Shown here: positions 54,337 through 64,000 of the stretch, in pieces
Layout of the letters: every line of letters begins with the position of its first letter
Position numbering within the stretch: the stretch's first letter is position 1
Assembly (NCBI GenBank): GCA_002286855.1
Contig: NRSV01000057.1
Coordinates: 127,647-191,646, forward strand
DNA length: 64,000 bases
Direction: 5' to 3'
Source of the DNA: Bipolaris cookei
Lineage: Eukaryota > Ascomycota > Dothideomycetes > Pleosporales > Pleosporaceae
The notes under the pieces: model-generated
The model's input: the letters and a program-made list of their open reading frames with translations, nothing else
Databases searched by the model: none
What the model was told of the DNA's origin: nothing
Made by a program: the position numbers and the translations under genes

Positions 54337-56776
54337 ATGGCACCCGATCGCGAATCAAACGTGTCGGTTCCACTCACTGTGTCTTCTCACCACACCTCAA
54401 CATCTCCTATCAACCCTGACCTCTCTCGATCTAGGCTCAAAGAAGTCACGAAATGGATTCGCGACGAGTTGGACTTACGTGTGGCTCGGGACGGTCCTGA
54501 TGTGCTCCAACCCGACGACGTTGTAACCCTCCACGAGACCTTTCTTGCTCTTCAAAACGCTAAAAACATCACCTTGTCCGACTTGAGAGCGACTGGCATT
54601 CATAAAGCGGTGAAGGACATCGCTGGAGTGGCGACCCGATGGCCTGGTCGATTGTGCGACGACTGCGATACAATCATCGACATCTGGACCGCCAAATTTG
54701 GCCCTCTTAATACAATCCACCCATTCCTGTATGGAAGAGGTGGTCGGCTTGATGGAATTGCTAGCGTACACGAGCAATCTCGCGATGTAAGCAGCTATTC
54801 CTGTTGCTTCGTGCCTGGATTAACCTCAGCGAGCAGGCGTTACTCAAGCAATGGGCTAAGACATGTCCCCAAAATATTCACCCCAAGCGATCTCATAGAC
54901 TAGGCGACCTAGGCTTTGTTGCTGGAAGGTAAGTTGATCATACCACCTTGACCAGATTCGTGTTGACAACCTCTGTAGCTGGTGGGTCAATCCTTTGTTT
55001 GCACATCATGCCGGCATTATTGGCCTCGAGTCATGTGATGGTGGCACAACTTACGATAAATACGGGGCATATGCTTTGTTGCTAAGAGACACTGGTGAAA
55101 TTGAAGCCAGCTGCGAATCGCGCTTCACCTACCGAGTTCCGCAGAGAGATAAGGGCAAGTTTCGACTTACCGCCGCCACACCGAGAAGCAGAGATCCTGT
55201 GCGGGTACTTCGCAGTCATAGTATCAATAGTATATGGGGCCCAAAGGCTGGAGTGAGGTATGAAGGTGTGTACAGCGTCAAAGGTTGGTCTATTAAGCAA
55301 GCAAAAAGTGCAGATACATCTGGCGGGCAATGGAAAGAGGGCGACATCCTCTTCGACGTCAGATTCGAGCGTGCTGACCAGACGCCCATGGATGTTGTTA
55401 TTAACCGGCCTACTGCGACTGAAATCGACGATTATGTAGAATACAAGCGCCTTTGCAAGCTGAGCCAGGACGGCAAGGAATATGAAGCAAAAGCAGCACA
55501 TGACAATCAATATCTTCATCCTAAATCCAAGGTAATGCGCCCAATTATACCTCCACCTTCTCCGCACGCGGCACCGAAGCTACCAAGGTTCGATCTCCCC
55601 CCAAGCGCGCTGCGAAAAGACATGGTTGAGCGTCTCCATTTCGACGAAGAAGCACACATTCGTATTATAGGAGATGATGAAGCACTCTCACCAAAGACTG
55701 CTCCCGTTGCAGACCCGTTGGACTTCACGGCAGTGGATAATAATAGCACATTGGCCTTTCCTTCTCGATCTAACCGAGGAAACATTCACGCCAAATTTGA
55801 TCTGTCATCCAACGGTCCAGATGGGCGTTCAAGCCCGGCAGGTTCCAATGCAAGCAGCGTACATACGACGCAAACTACTCATAATACTACCAGCACTCTA
55901 CCTAAAATCAACACCCGAGAAGTGGCTCCATGGATCGACTTTGATGCTGATCTGACCATCCCTGAGCCGCCTGGAGAACCGCTCATAATCCATCAACGGC
56001 CTATCATTGTTCAAACGAACGCCACCCCAGCAGGCCCAACTAAAGCTCACAACACCGGCTCGCCCGAACTCCAATCTCGAGAGCATCTGCATAGTCCGAT
56101 TAAAAGCACTCTTTCGTCTATTGTTACTGAGCGCCATTCTGATGACCGACAGGAGAAGAGGCACGAGGGTGACTTCAAGGGCATGCTTGGGGAAGTCCTT
56201 AGTCCTCAGCATGTGGCGAAGAAAGAGAAGAGAAAGAGTGAAGCTCCTCGCAAGAAGAATCTGATGACCAAACTATTTGATGGCATTCTGGACGATGACG
56301 ATAGTGAACTGGACGGATCATCATGGGAGACGAAAACCAGTTTCTTCAAAACCAACGCAGCCATACCAAGACATAGGTTGGCAGATTTTTCTACTTCTTG
56401 GAAGCAGATTTCGCAACACTTTCCTCATGTTTTACTCAAATCATTCAGCGCAGATAGCCAGCTCAAGCTGCCTCGTAGTAACGATATCGGTTTTGCCAGA
56501 GGAACAGCTCACCTTCTTTCTTCTGATATGACCTCGAATAACACCAATACATCTGTTTCCACGAATGATCCTAACGAGGAACCCTTCGAGAATCCGACTG
56601 CACGACTACAGAATGCAATGCCAATATCGATGAAGATCCTGATTTCACAGTCTAGCTCTGCGACTACTGTTAGTAGTGCGATATGCATACCTATTTTGGG
56701 TCACCCTAATTCTCTGCTTAAGTCCACTGACAAAGGGTCACTGGCGGAGACTAATTTGAGGAAAATGATAGGGTAG
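54337..56776 (+). CDS. SRA/YDG-domain protein, putative modified-cytosine reader
   Basis: Three exons (54337-54786, 54837-54928, 54979-56776), 779 aa. Both introns have GTAAG donors and keep phase. Residues about 30-150 form a helical N-terminal region. The SRA (YDG) domain spans about 165-345: H-H-A-G-I-I-G-L at 190, then Y-D-K-Y-G-A-Y-A-L-L-L, R-D-P-V-R-V-L-R-S-H-S, and the signature G-V-R-Y-E-G-V-Y-S-V at 272-281. The remaining about 430 residues are disordered and Ser/Thr/Pro-rich, with a basic patch (K-K-E-K-R-K, about residue 595) that may be a nuclear signal. No RING, PHD, SET or HNH domain is seen. In UHRF1, SUVH proteins and bacterial McrBC-like enzymes, SRA domains flip out methylated cytosine; binding by this one is inference. 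The start is the first in-frame ATG. Confidence 0.82.
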
Positions 56777-58069
56777 TTGCGAAATCCGAATATGAGGATG
56801 GAGTCGGAAGGCTTCTTTGTCGACTTGAAAGAGACTGGTAGAGAGGACTGGAGTAGCAGTAGCGCAGAACGAGTATCAGAGGATGTTGCGATACAGCCTC
56901 CATATCTACATGTGTGTGAGGATGTTTTCGCTTCAGTAGAAAATCCCTAGTATCAACCTTACCTTTCCTGCACCTACTACCAAAACACCAGTTACGTAGC
57001 ACAACAGTGCATCTTCCGTCTCTGACATCATATCCTCCTGTTCCTGTCTCCACTCACTCCCCATCTTTTACTAACAGTACGCCTCTTCTGGGCCTATATT
57101 CCGCTCTATCCGGCCCTAGACTATGCACCTACGAGTATGCCCGATGAACACCCGAAAGGAGGAGAACTCGAAGCCAGGAAACGCATTCGCTACTTCCATC
57201 CAACGAAACGCCATTGTACAGAGGCTCTTTAAGTACATGGGAGTATATCTTCAGAAATACGGTATATGTACACAAATACATGCAGCACGCATGCAACGTC
57301 AAGTATAATCGACTACGTAGGCGGCTTGTTTGCGCCTCTCTTTCTCTTTCCTCGGGTACCAAAGTACCCGCATATCGCCCGCCGTCTGTGCACAAGCCAA
57401 TTAACCGCAGAGCGCGCTCGCGCGGCTAAGTACGTATGCGGTCTTTGATGCATATGCAATGGAAAACATCTGCAGGCGCTTGGAAACGTCTACGTTTGAG
57501 GCTGAGCCGTGCTTGTCCTAAACATTTGACATCAATCCGGACAAGGTTTCATGGTCGGAAAGAATCTTTTCCTCCTGCGTCTTTTTTTTCAAATAAAAAA
57601 GGTATGTGTAAATGGGCGTTGGTAATTGGTTAGCAAATGCCTCTCTTATCTTTTCAAACAGGATCAAAGGGAAACCCATGGGATGGTCCGTGTTCTGTGT
57701 GCGACCGTGCGCGCTTTTTTTCTTGCTACTATGACTCGCTGTGTGGATCGGATTTGTTGGAGCTGGGAATATTGCGGTGCTACTCTCGGCGGTATGGTGG
57801 AAACTTCTTTCATATACTAGGTCGGAATCCTACGTACTGCATTGTCGCTAGTGCTTAGTGGTAAGGAAAGAAGGTTGTGTATGTACAGGAAATCGAGGGG
57901 TATCAAGATTGCATTACTGAAAAAAAATAACAATAACGTCTTATACAATGAATGCGCTCAATATCTCATTGCAAAGGCGAGATTGGAGGATAAAAGCTCA
58001 TACAGTTCCATCCTCTTTCACACTTCTTTGGCGTGATGCTATCATCGTACACATTGGAGCGCATCTCTC
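56777..58069. other. Convergent intergenic gap
   Basis: 1.3 kb between the SRA gene (+) and the permease (-). Short frames on both strands have no family features. No tRNA or other RNA gene was recognised. Confidence 0.5.
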
Positions 58070-60034
58070 TTAGCGACTTGCCATGCTGGCTCTCCTAGCC
58101 TCAAGTACAGCGTCCTCGTGCGTTGGGGGTCCCTCGTAGTTCTTCTTACCCCAGACGAAATACCAGATAGTTGAGATGACGACGACGGCGGCAAGCACAA
58201 CGGAAGCGTAGTTCATGGTTGCGGGGGTGACTTCGCGGAAAGTGGGCATGCAGAAGAGAGGAGTGGCGAGGGCGGACCAGGCTGTAAAGATAGTTAGTTT
58301 CCACTTAACTGTAGGCGTATACAGTAGAACATACCAAGAGCGACAACGTTGCAGAAGGTACCAAGCACTCCGAGGTGGAATTCTCCAGTCTTGACTTGCT
58401 TCCGGCCGGTAAGGAGCGAGACCAGGATGGGGGCTGCATAGCTCAATGTCAAGCAAATGACACCAACACCAGAGAAGGCATTAAAAGCGGCGGCGGCACC
58501 GAAGTAGATAACACCAAGGACGATCTGAATTCCCATGCTGAGCATCATAGCGTTGAGTGGGACGTCGAGCTTGGTGTTGACGGTCCTCCACAGCTTGTAG
58601 CCTGGGATAGCGCCATCACGAGAGAAGGCCCAGGTAGCACGAGATGCAGCAGTCGTGCATCCGATACCGCAAAGCAGTCCTAGGACAAGGAGGGGAACGA
58701 GCAGTCCGATTGTTCCACCAGAAGATCCTACTGCACTCTTGATAATGACGGGGACGGGCTGTCCAGAAGCCAAAGCTGCGAGGTCGGCCTGGTTGGGGAG
58801 GACGAATACGAGAGGGATGAGGAAGACAAGGCCGCAGATAGTGTTCAATGCAACGGTGGCAACCATGGCCTTAGGGACCTGGGTGGCTGGCTTTCTGACT
58901 TCTTCACACATCCTATGTCAACTGTTAGCATTTGACTTAGTTTGGGTGGGAATTACTGCATATGGACAAGGCGAATGTCGCAATGGTATATGGGCTGCTA
59001 AAGGGATGTCGCATGGGAAGTGTCGCATGGGAAATGTCGCTTGGGAGTGTGCATTGGGCAGGAACAAGCTGTTTCAAGTTGCTTGGGCAGGCAAGGGGAG
59101 GCTCACGAGACAATCATTCCGGTCGAGGAGGTTGCGTAGGCAGCGTGGAGGAGTCCGACCATGAAAGACCATCCAGGGACCCATCCAGAGTTAGAGGGAT
59201 CGAATTCAGTAAAGACGTATTCGGCGCTTCGGCGACCATTCTTCGCAATGGCAAGGACGCATATGACAATGGCAATCACACCAGCAAAGGTCCAGAAAAT
59301 GGCAAAGGTCTGTTCGGGTGTAAGTGATGCATACAGTAAGGGAGTGAAGGGGACGATCTCACATCGAGCCAGGGCAAGTACTTGTTGCCAAAGGCAGACA
59401 CAAAGTTGCAGAGGAGGGTGATGGCAAGGAAGATGAGGAAAACTTGGTAGGGCTCGCCTGCAAGTACGCCAACACCTGGAGAGGATTCGTAGACATTGAC
59501 GCATGCCACAATGAATAGGGCAGTAGCAAAATTGACCGAAAGAGTAATGGTAATGTTGCCAACTACGAAACACCAACCGCATATCCACGAGGCGATTTTG
59601 CGGTAAGCGGGGGGCGTAATCATGAAGGTTTGGTAGTAGACACCGCCACTGGTGGGGTAAACACTGGTAATCTCGCCGAGGGAAGCAGCAACGGCGAGGA
59701 CGATGAGGGATACAGCGAGCCAGCCCCAGATGATGTTGGTAGGGCCGCCACCAACTACAGGATAGTAAAAGGTAGTTGCCAAACCGTAAGGGACGGAAGC
59801 CAGAACAAAGGACATGAAGGCGACTTGGAGAGTTGATCTTGACCGCACCAGTTCGGCCTTGTAGCCCATGGCAGCGAGGAGACCATCTGGATCGCTTGGC
59901 CCAGCAACATCGTCTCCAGATCCCGAGTAGGTGTTGCCCAGCTTGGAGTCCTTCTCGATGCCATTGGGGCGCAGGACATGACCGTGGTCAGCGGCATAGG
60001 CATCCGACTGGGTGCCGTAGCGGTAGTCAGACAT
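58070..60034 (-). CDS. GABA/amino-acid permease (APC superfamily, Uga4-like)
   Basis: Four exons (60034-59363, 59309-59107, 58912-58335, 58281-58070), 554 aa. After a soluble N terminus, the block D-G-L-L-A-A-M-G-Y-K-A-E-L leads into the first helix. About 12 hydrophobic helices follow, with the fungal APC motif T-S-V-Y-P-T-S-G-G-V-Y-Y-Q in the second to third helix region and the conserved M-C-E-E-V-R-K-P-A-T-Q-V-P-K-A-M loop. It most resembles the yeast Uga4/choline (Hnm1) subgroup: proton-coupled uptake of GABA, choline or related amines at plasma or vacuolar membrane; the substrate is unresolved. An in-frame ATG at 60121 would add 29 residues; 60034 (M-S-D-Y-R-Y-G) is preferred. Intron 2 (58913-59106) is unusually long and contains a 14-bp minisatellite. 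It is divergent from the hydroxyacid dehydrogenase. Confidence 0.88.
59005..59060. repeat. 14-bp minisatellite, 4 copies, inside intron 2 of the permease gene
   Basis: Four degenerate copies of a unit like GATGTCGCATGGGA. The first two differ at two positions, and the last is the most diverged. It accounts for the length of this 194-nt intron; the other introns of the gene are 53 nt. Confidence 0.85.
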
Positions 60035-60982
60035 GGTGGGCGTGTCGCTATCGTCTGTGAAGAGGGAGCCTGGAGTCGGAATGGGCCTGGGAAGTTGTCG
60101 CAAAACAAATCTCTGTGGCATGTGCCAGACAGCGGATCAGCGCAGGCTTTGAAGGCCTGCAGAAGAACGTCAGTGGGCGCATGGTCCAGGGCGACTAGAC
60201 AGTTTGGAGACAAGTCTTGTCAGGCTACCCACACGAATGTCGGATGGCAAAACTGTGCCGAGCTTGGGATCCAATTGCTGGCGGGACAGGTTCGGATAGG
60301 GTTCCCCAGAGGGTCTTGGAAAAACACCGAGCATGTGGAAAGCAGACCCTAATGCATCCATGTTCCGCGCTCCACTGCCTGGGTAATGAGAGGGTTCCTA
60401 GAAGTGGGCCATGGGTGGCGCTGCTGGGAGCCGACGATGAGCCGGCCGCCTAATGACAGGCCCAAAGAGAGTCCCTGGCAATAGCAATGCAACGCTGACC
60501 AAGGGCCAGCATGAAGGAGAGGCATGCGCTGATGAACGTGTGGGGAGTGAAGGAGGCATTTGGCAGCGCGCGGTGTTTGAATCGTGGGCAGAACCAATAG
60601 GACTTGTCCGAGTGTATCGCCCAAGAGGGTCATGGCAGCCGTCCGCTTCGGCTCACGCTCCAGATTCTGGCAGCGATCCGGGGCCAGGGTCGCCCAAGCT
60701 ACTCTACTTACCAGGCTGGAGCTGCATGGGCTCGTATCCGTGGAGCAAGTGTATGAATAAGGGGGACAGGTAAGTAGAGGCTGATGCATTGATGGTGACA
60801 GTGGCTTTGCAAGACTTGTCCAGTTGCCTCGCCAGCCAAACGCGCCCTATAGTGTCAAATGCGGTAATGGCTATCGGTGGGGGGACTGGAGCCATGGTGT
60901 GCATGTGTGGAGTAGCGTCCAGTATAAAGCGCAGGTCGAAAGAAGGGGAGGCAGAACATAATGCGTATACATACACAGATAC
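60035..60982. other. Divergent promoter region (permease / hydroxyacid dehydrogenase)
   Basis: 0.95 kb shared by two divergent genes. GC-rich DNA with short overlapping frames and no supported gene. A TATA-like box lies near the dehydrogenase start. Confidence 0.5.
60923..60928 (+). promoter_or_regulatory. TATA-like box of the hydroxyacid dehydrogenase gene
   Basis: TATAAA lies 55 nt upstream of the ATG at 60983, in otherwise GC-rich DNA. The spacing fits a short 5' leader. Assignment is by motif only. Confidence 0.4.
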
Positions 60983-62095
60983 ATGATGCATCACGAGATT
61001 GTCGCTCTTGAGAAGCAGCACCAGCCCCTCCCCGTCGATGGCTTCGCTTTTGCTCCGGGCACTACCTACAACCTCACAGCCTACGAATCAACTTCATCGC
61101 GTGGCCAGCTTCATGAACGCATCCGCAATGCCACCATCATTATTGTGACGACGCTTAGACTGGATGCCGAAACTTTGCACCCCACCGTTACTCCCAATCT
61201 GCGCTACATAGCCGTCTCCGCAACAGGCACCGACCCAGTCGACCTGGATGCCTGTCGGTCACGCAACATTCGCGTAACAAACTGTCCGGGGGCTAATCTG
61301 GACGCCGTCTCAGAACACGCCATCAGCCTCTATTTCGCAGCCAGGAGGCGCACCGTGTTGCTCGACCGCATAACGCGAGCACAACCGAGCGAATGGAAGG
61401 ACAAGGGTAGTGTCAACCACTACATGCGCCTTCCGGATGGCAAACCACCCATCACGTGCAGGGACGAGGTTATGGGCGTTATCGGATACGGTGGTCTGGG
61501 TGCGTTTTACTCGTTCTTCCTGCCCTGTTTAGGATGCAAGATCCTGGGCTGATTATAATCAACGACCACAGGCAAAAAGATAGCTGCATTGGGCAATGCA
61601 CTCGGCATGCGCGTACTGATTGCGAGTCGCAAGACACCCGCGACACCTGCACTCAGTGACATTCTTCCGGCCCCAGATACGTCTGATGGCCGCATTCCTT
61701 TTGGCGATGTCCTCCGCCAGTCTACTGTACTCGTCTTGTCACTGCCCCGAACTTCTGAGACGCTCAATCTCATCTCCACACAGGAGCTCGCCAACATGCA
61801 TCCATACTCTGTCATCATCAACATAGCACGGGGTGGCATCGTGCATGAAGCAGCTGTTGTCCAGGCTCTCAAGGAGAAGCGCATTGCCGGCTATGCTACT
61901 GATGTCTACCAGGTGGAGCCCGCTGGTGGACCTGAAGATACACCGTTACTGGAGGAGGACACAAAGGATCTGAACATCACCATGAGCCCGCACCTAGCGT
62001 GGTTCTCGCAAAGGACCATTAAGAATCTAGGGGATATATTGAAGGAGACGGTAGAAGGATGGGTAAATGGTAACGAGATCAATGTCATTGTATAA
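60983..62095 (+). CDS. D-isomer-specific 2-hydroxyacid dehydrogenase (glycerate dehydrogenase-like)
   Basis: Two exons (60983-61499 and 61572-62095), 346 aa. The 72-nt intron splits the Rossmann glycine motif: G-V-I-G-Y-G-G-L-G joins K-K-I-A-A-L-G. The catalytic triad is complete: Arg259 in N-I-A-R-G-G, Glu288 in V-E-P, and His313 in S-P-H-L-A-W. The block T-G-T-D-P-V-D-L-D-A and the P-G-A-N segment fit the catalytic domain. Such enzymes reduce hydroxypyruvate, glyoxylate or other 2-oxo acids with NAD(P)H in the cytosol; the exact substrate cannot be read. Two adjacent ATGs (60983, 60986) are in frame; the first is used here. The neighbouring Spt20 gene follows on the same strand. Confidence 0.9.
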
Positions 62096-62638
62096 CAAGC
62101 CCAATACCCAAGGGCCAGAAATCATGTCTGGTCTGTGATCTCCGAAGCCGATTAGATTCAGATTGCAATCCAGTCAGCCTAGAGATGACGGAAAACAATA
62201 AACTCTGGTACCAAGTGTACAGAAATATGCAAGACCCCGCGCCACATGCCTGGGATAATGTTGATGTTGTGGCGTTGAGGCTTGATGGTTGTAGTGTCGT
62301 CGGATTGGTACAGGTCACGTGACTGATGATGAAACCCTAGGACCCCTGCTTGGCGGTTGCAAGGCAGCGGCGCATCGCCTCGGGCCATCAACTAACATCA
62401 CGTCGGCTCTCTCTACGCGTCAGAACATCACCAATAACACCCTCCACCTCCTCGAGCCGTCAATTCTTCCGCGCACTGCCATCCCTTGGTGGGTGTCGCG
62501 CGCACCTTTGCGCCCGCCCTTTGTATCCCGCAACTGCAAGCATTCCAGCCGCCGTCGGCTCTGGTTCCCCCGGCGGCAAGCCCGTCCCACAGCCGCCCCA
62601 CCGACATATTCACCAGCTCCAGCTCCGTCACCACCACC
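62096..62638. other. Intergenic region between the dehydrogenase and SPT20
   Basis: Dehydrogenase 3' flank followed by the pyrimidine-rich SPT20 promoter and leader. The short GC-rich frames are composition artefacts. Confidence 0.5.
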
Positions 62639-64000
62639 ATGTCGGGCTCAGTTGCAGTTGCACGCCCGTCGCAACCTCCACGTTTGCGCCGGGAGTCTCA
62701 ACGGCCCGGAGTCGCGCGCACCGCCACCCGTCAATCCAACATGGAGGACGACAGCGCGAAGCCAGAAGAGGCCAGGAAATATGGTATGCCCTCCGCCAAA
62801 AGCAGCATATGCCTTGCAACAACTAACCTGTGGCTCAGTACACACGCAACAAGACATCCTGGCCAAGCACAAGGGAAAGCCGCCTTCCCTCCGCGTATAC
62901 CTGCACCCCAAGCACTTCCGTCTCAATGACTCCCAGGAGACACTCTCCTATGCTTCGCCCATGCGCGAGCTTCTCCAGGCTATCAAGGACAAGGTGGTGC
63001 CCCACAACATGGTAGAGGAGCTGTATGAGTTCAACACACCCTGGTACGACAACTGCCTTATTGTCGAAGTGCACGACTACCGCTCAAGCGGTGTGAAACC
63101 CAAGGACGATGCCAACAACACTGGAGAAGGGGCCACCAACGCCTTCTCGATCCACAACTATAACAGCTTCATCACGCCATCTCCTTATGCTCCTTTTCCA
63201 GTCAACAAGCCTGAACAGAAGCCTACGCAACCCCCGGTTCAGAGCAAAGATGGGGACGTCAAAGAGGATAACGAGAACATGCCTGCTCCTGGCCAGAATG
63301 GTACGCCAAACAAGCAGGCAGGACTCGGCAAAGTCAGGACCGTGGTACTCTTCCCAACTCCGCTGTCACACTTGGCCGACATACAGCTACTGGCCACGAC
63401 GCCTGTCCCAGACATGGCCGCCTTGAAAAGGATGCAGGCTCAAGGCAGAGCTGCAGGTATGCCGCCAACCCCGATGACCGGTGTACCTTCGACGCCGACC
63501 TTCCCCAACGGCCCCAGCCCGAAGCGCCAAAAGATGGTCCTCGACGACAGCAATCTCCATGAGTTCGAAGCCGAAGTCTTGAACACTACCTGTCCGCCGC
63601 TATACTTGGAGCCCACTAAGAGTTTTGGAGAATCGCTTGCGCTCATGGATGCTATCACGCACCCGAACAATAAGAACCCTGCGCCTCCTCGCAAGACCCG
63701 CAAGAGAACGACCGCTGAATTAGCCGCTGACGAAGCCGAAGCGCAGGGCCTGCAGCGCTTTATGCTTGCTGGTGACGAATTTCAAAGTGTTATGGCAGCC
63801 GCAGCTACTGGAAATGATGATAACGCAGTGCGTGCAGCCGCCAACTCGCAAACATTTGCACGTTTCAAGACCATTGCCAACATTCGGGCCAATCACGAAG
63901 AGAATGATCGACGGAAGAAGGAGGAGGACGCTCGCATTGCTCAGGTCAAACGACAGGCACAAATGGAGGCGGAACTTCAGAGGAAGAGAGAATTGGAAAG
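62639..64000 (+). CDS. SPT20: SAGA complex subunit Spt20, 5' part (3' truncated by window edge)
   Basis: Two visible exons (62639-62783 and 62839-64000, open at the window end). The intron (62784-62838, GTATGC donor, CTAAC branch point) joins A-R-K-Y to V-H-T-Q-Q-D-I-L. The Spt20 core domain follows: H-K-G-K-P-P-S-L-R-V-Y-L-H-P, then V-E-E-L-Y-E-F-N-T-P-W-Y-D-N-C-L-I-V-E-V-H-D-Y-R. Later come T-V-V-L-F-P-T-P-L-S, and F-E-A-E-V-L-N-T-T-C-P-P-L-Y-L-E-P, then a basic, coiled-coil-prone region (K-K-E-E-D-A-R-I-A). Spt20 holds the SAGA coactivator together and is needed for its integrity. About 435 residues are visible; the full family protein is longer and Gln-rich at the C terminus. Confidence 0.92.

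Overview
The window is nuclear DNA from a filamentous ascomycete. The evidence is short introns (about 50-190 nt) with GTAWGT-type donors, CTRAY branch points and YAG acceptors, compact intergenic gaps, an intron-containing tRNA, and fungal gene families such as a Zn2Cys6 regulator, a Dal5-type MFS carrier, a GH55 glucanase, Rcm1, Fsf1 and SAGA Spt20. The overall flavour (GH55 enzyme, long low-complexity promoter DNA, homologue recall) suggests Dothideomycetes, probably Pleosporales; this is inference and the species is not identified.

Layout. 1-15.5 kb: the 3' part of adenosine kinase (+) converges on an ER UBA/UAS/UBX protein (-). Then come a tRNA-Thr(UGU) with a 12-nt intron, an allantoate-permease-like MFS transporter (+), an Ssh4-like SPRY membrane adaptor with two PPxY motifs (-) and, divergently, transportin/Kap104 (+). 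15.5-31.3 kb: a gene-poor stretch of simple repeats, minisatellites and a G-quadruplex-prone block. Only one solid gene lies in it, a five-exon Zn2Cys6 transcription factor whose third intron holds 32 consecutive C. A doubtful small spliced gene lies at 25.4-25.9 kb, and an AT-richer stretch with a 34-nt A run at about 28.9-30.5 kb. 31.3-44.5 kb: UCH37-type deubiquitinase (+), then four minus-strand genes: an uncharacterised coiled-coil membrane-anchored protein, the ER Hsp70 Lhs1 ending in KDEL, mitochondrial sideroflexin Fsf1, and a large protein of a fungal family of unknown function. 45.5-56.8 kb, all plus strand: a PLP aminotransferase with a probable GC-AG intron and a 15-nt microexon, a secreted GH55 exo-beta-1,3-glucanase, the 25S rRNA m5C methyltransferase Rcm1, and an SRA/YDG-domain protein. 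58-64 kb: a GABA/amino-acid permease (-) divergent from a D-2-hydroxyacid dehydrogenase (+), then the 5' part of SAGA subunit Spt20 (+), which runs off the window.

Most genes are unrelated housekeeping functions (ER quality control, nuclear import, rRNA modification, chromatin), and I see no secondary-metabolite cluster. The items most worth following up are the SRA/YDG protein (a candidate reader of modified cytosine), the coiled-coil tail-anchored protein with a C-x-H...C-x2-C motif, the repeat-laden domain around the zinc-cluster regulator with its C32 intron, and the unusual splicing of the aminotransferase gene. All gene models were spliced by eye from reading frame, splice signals and remembered family sequence; no search was run.
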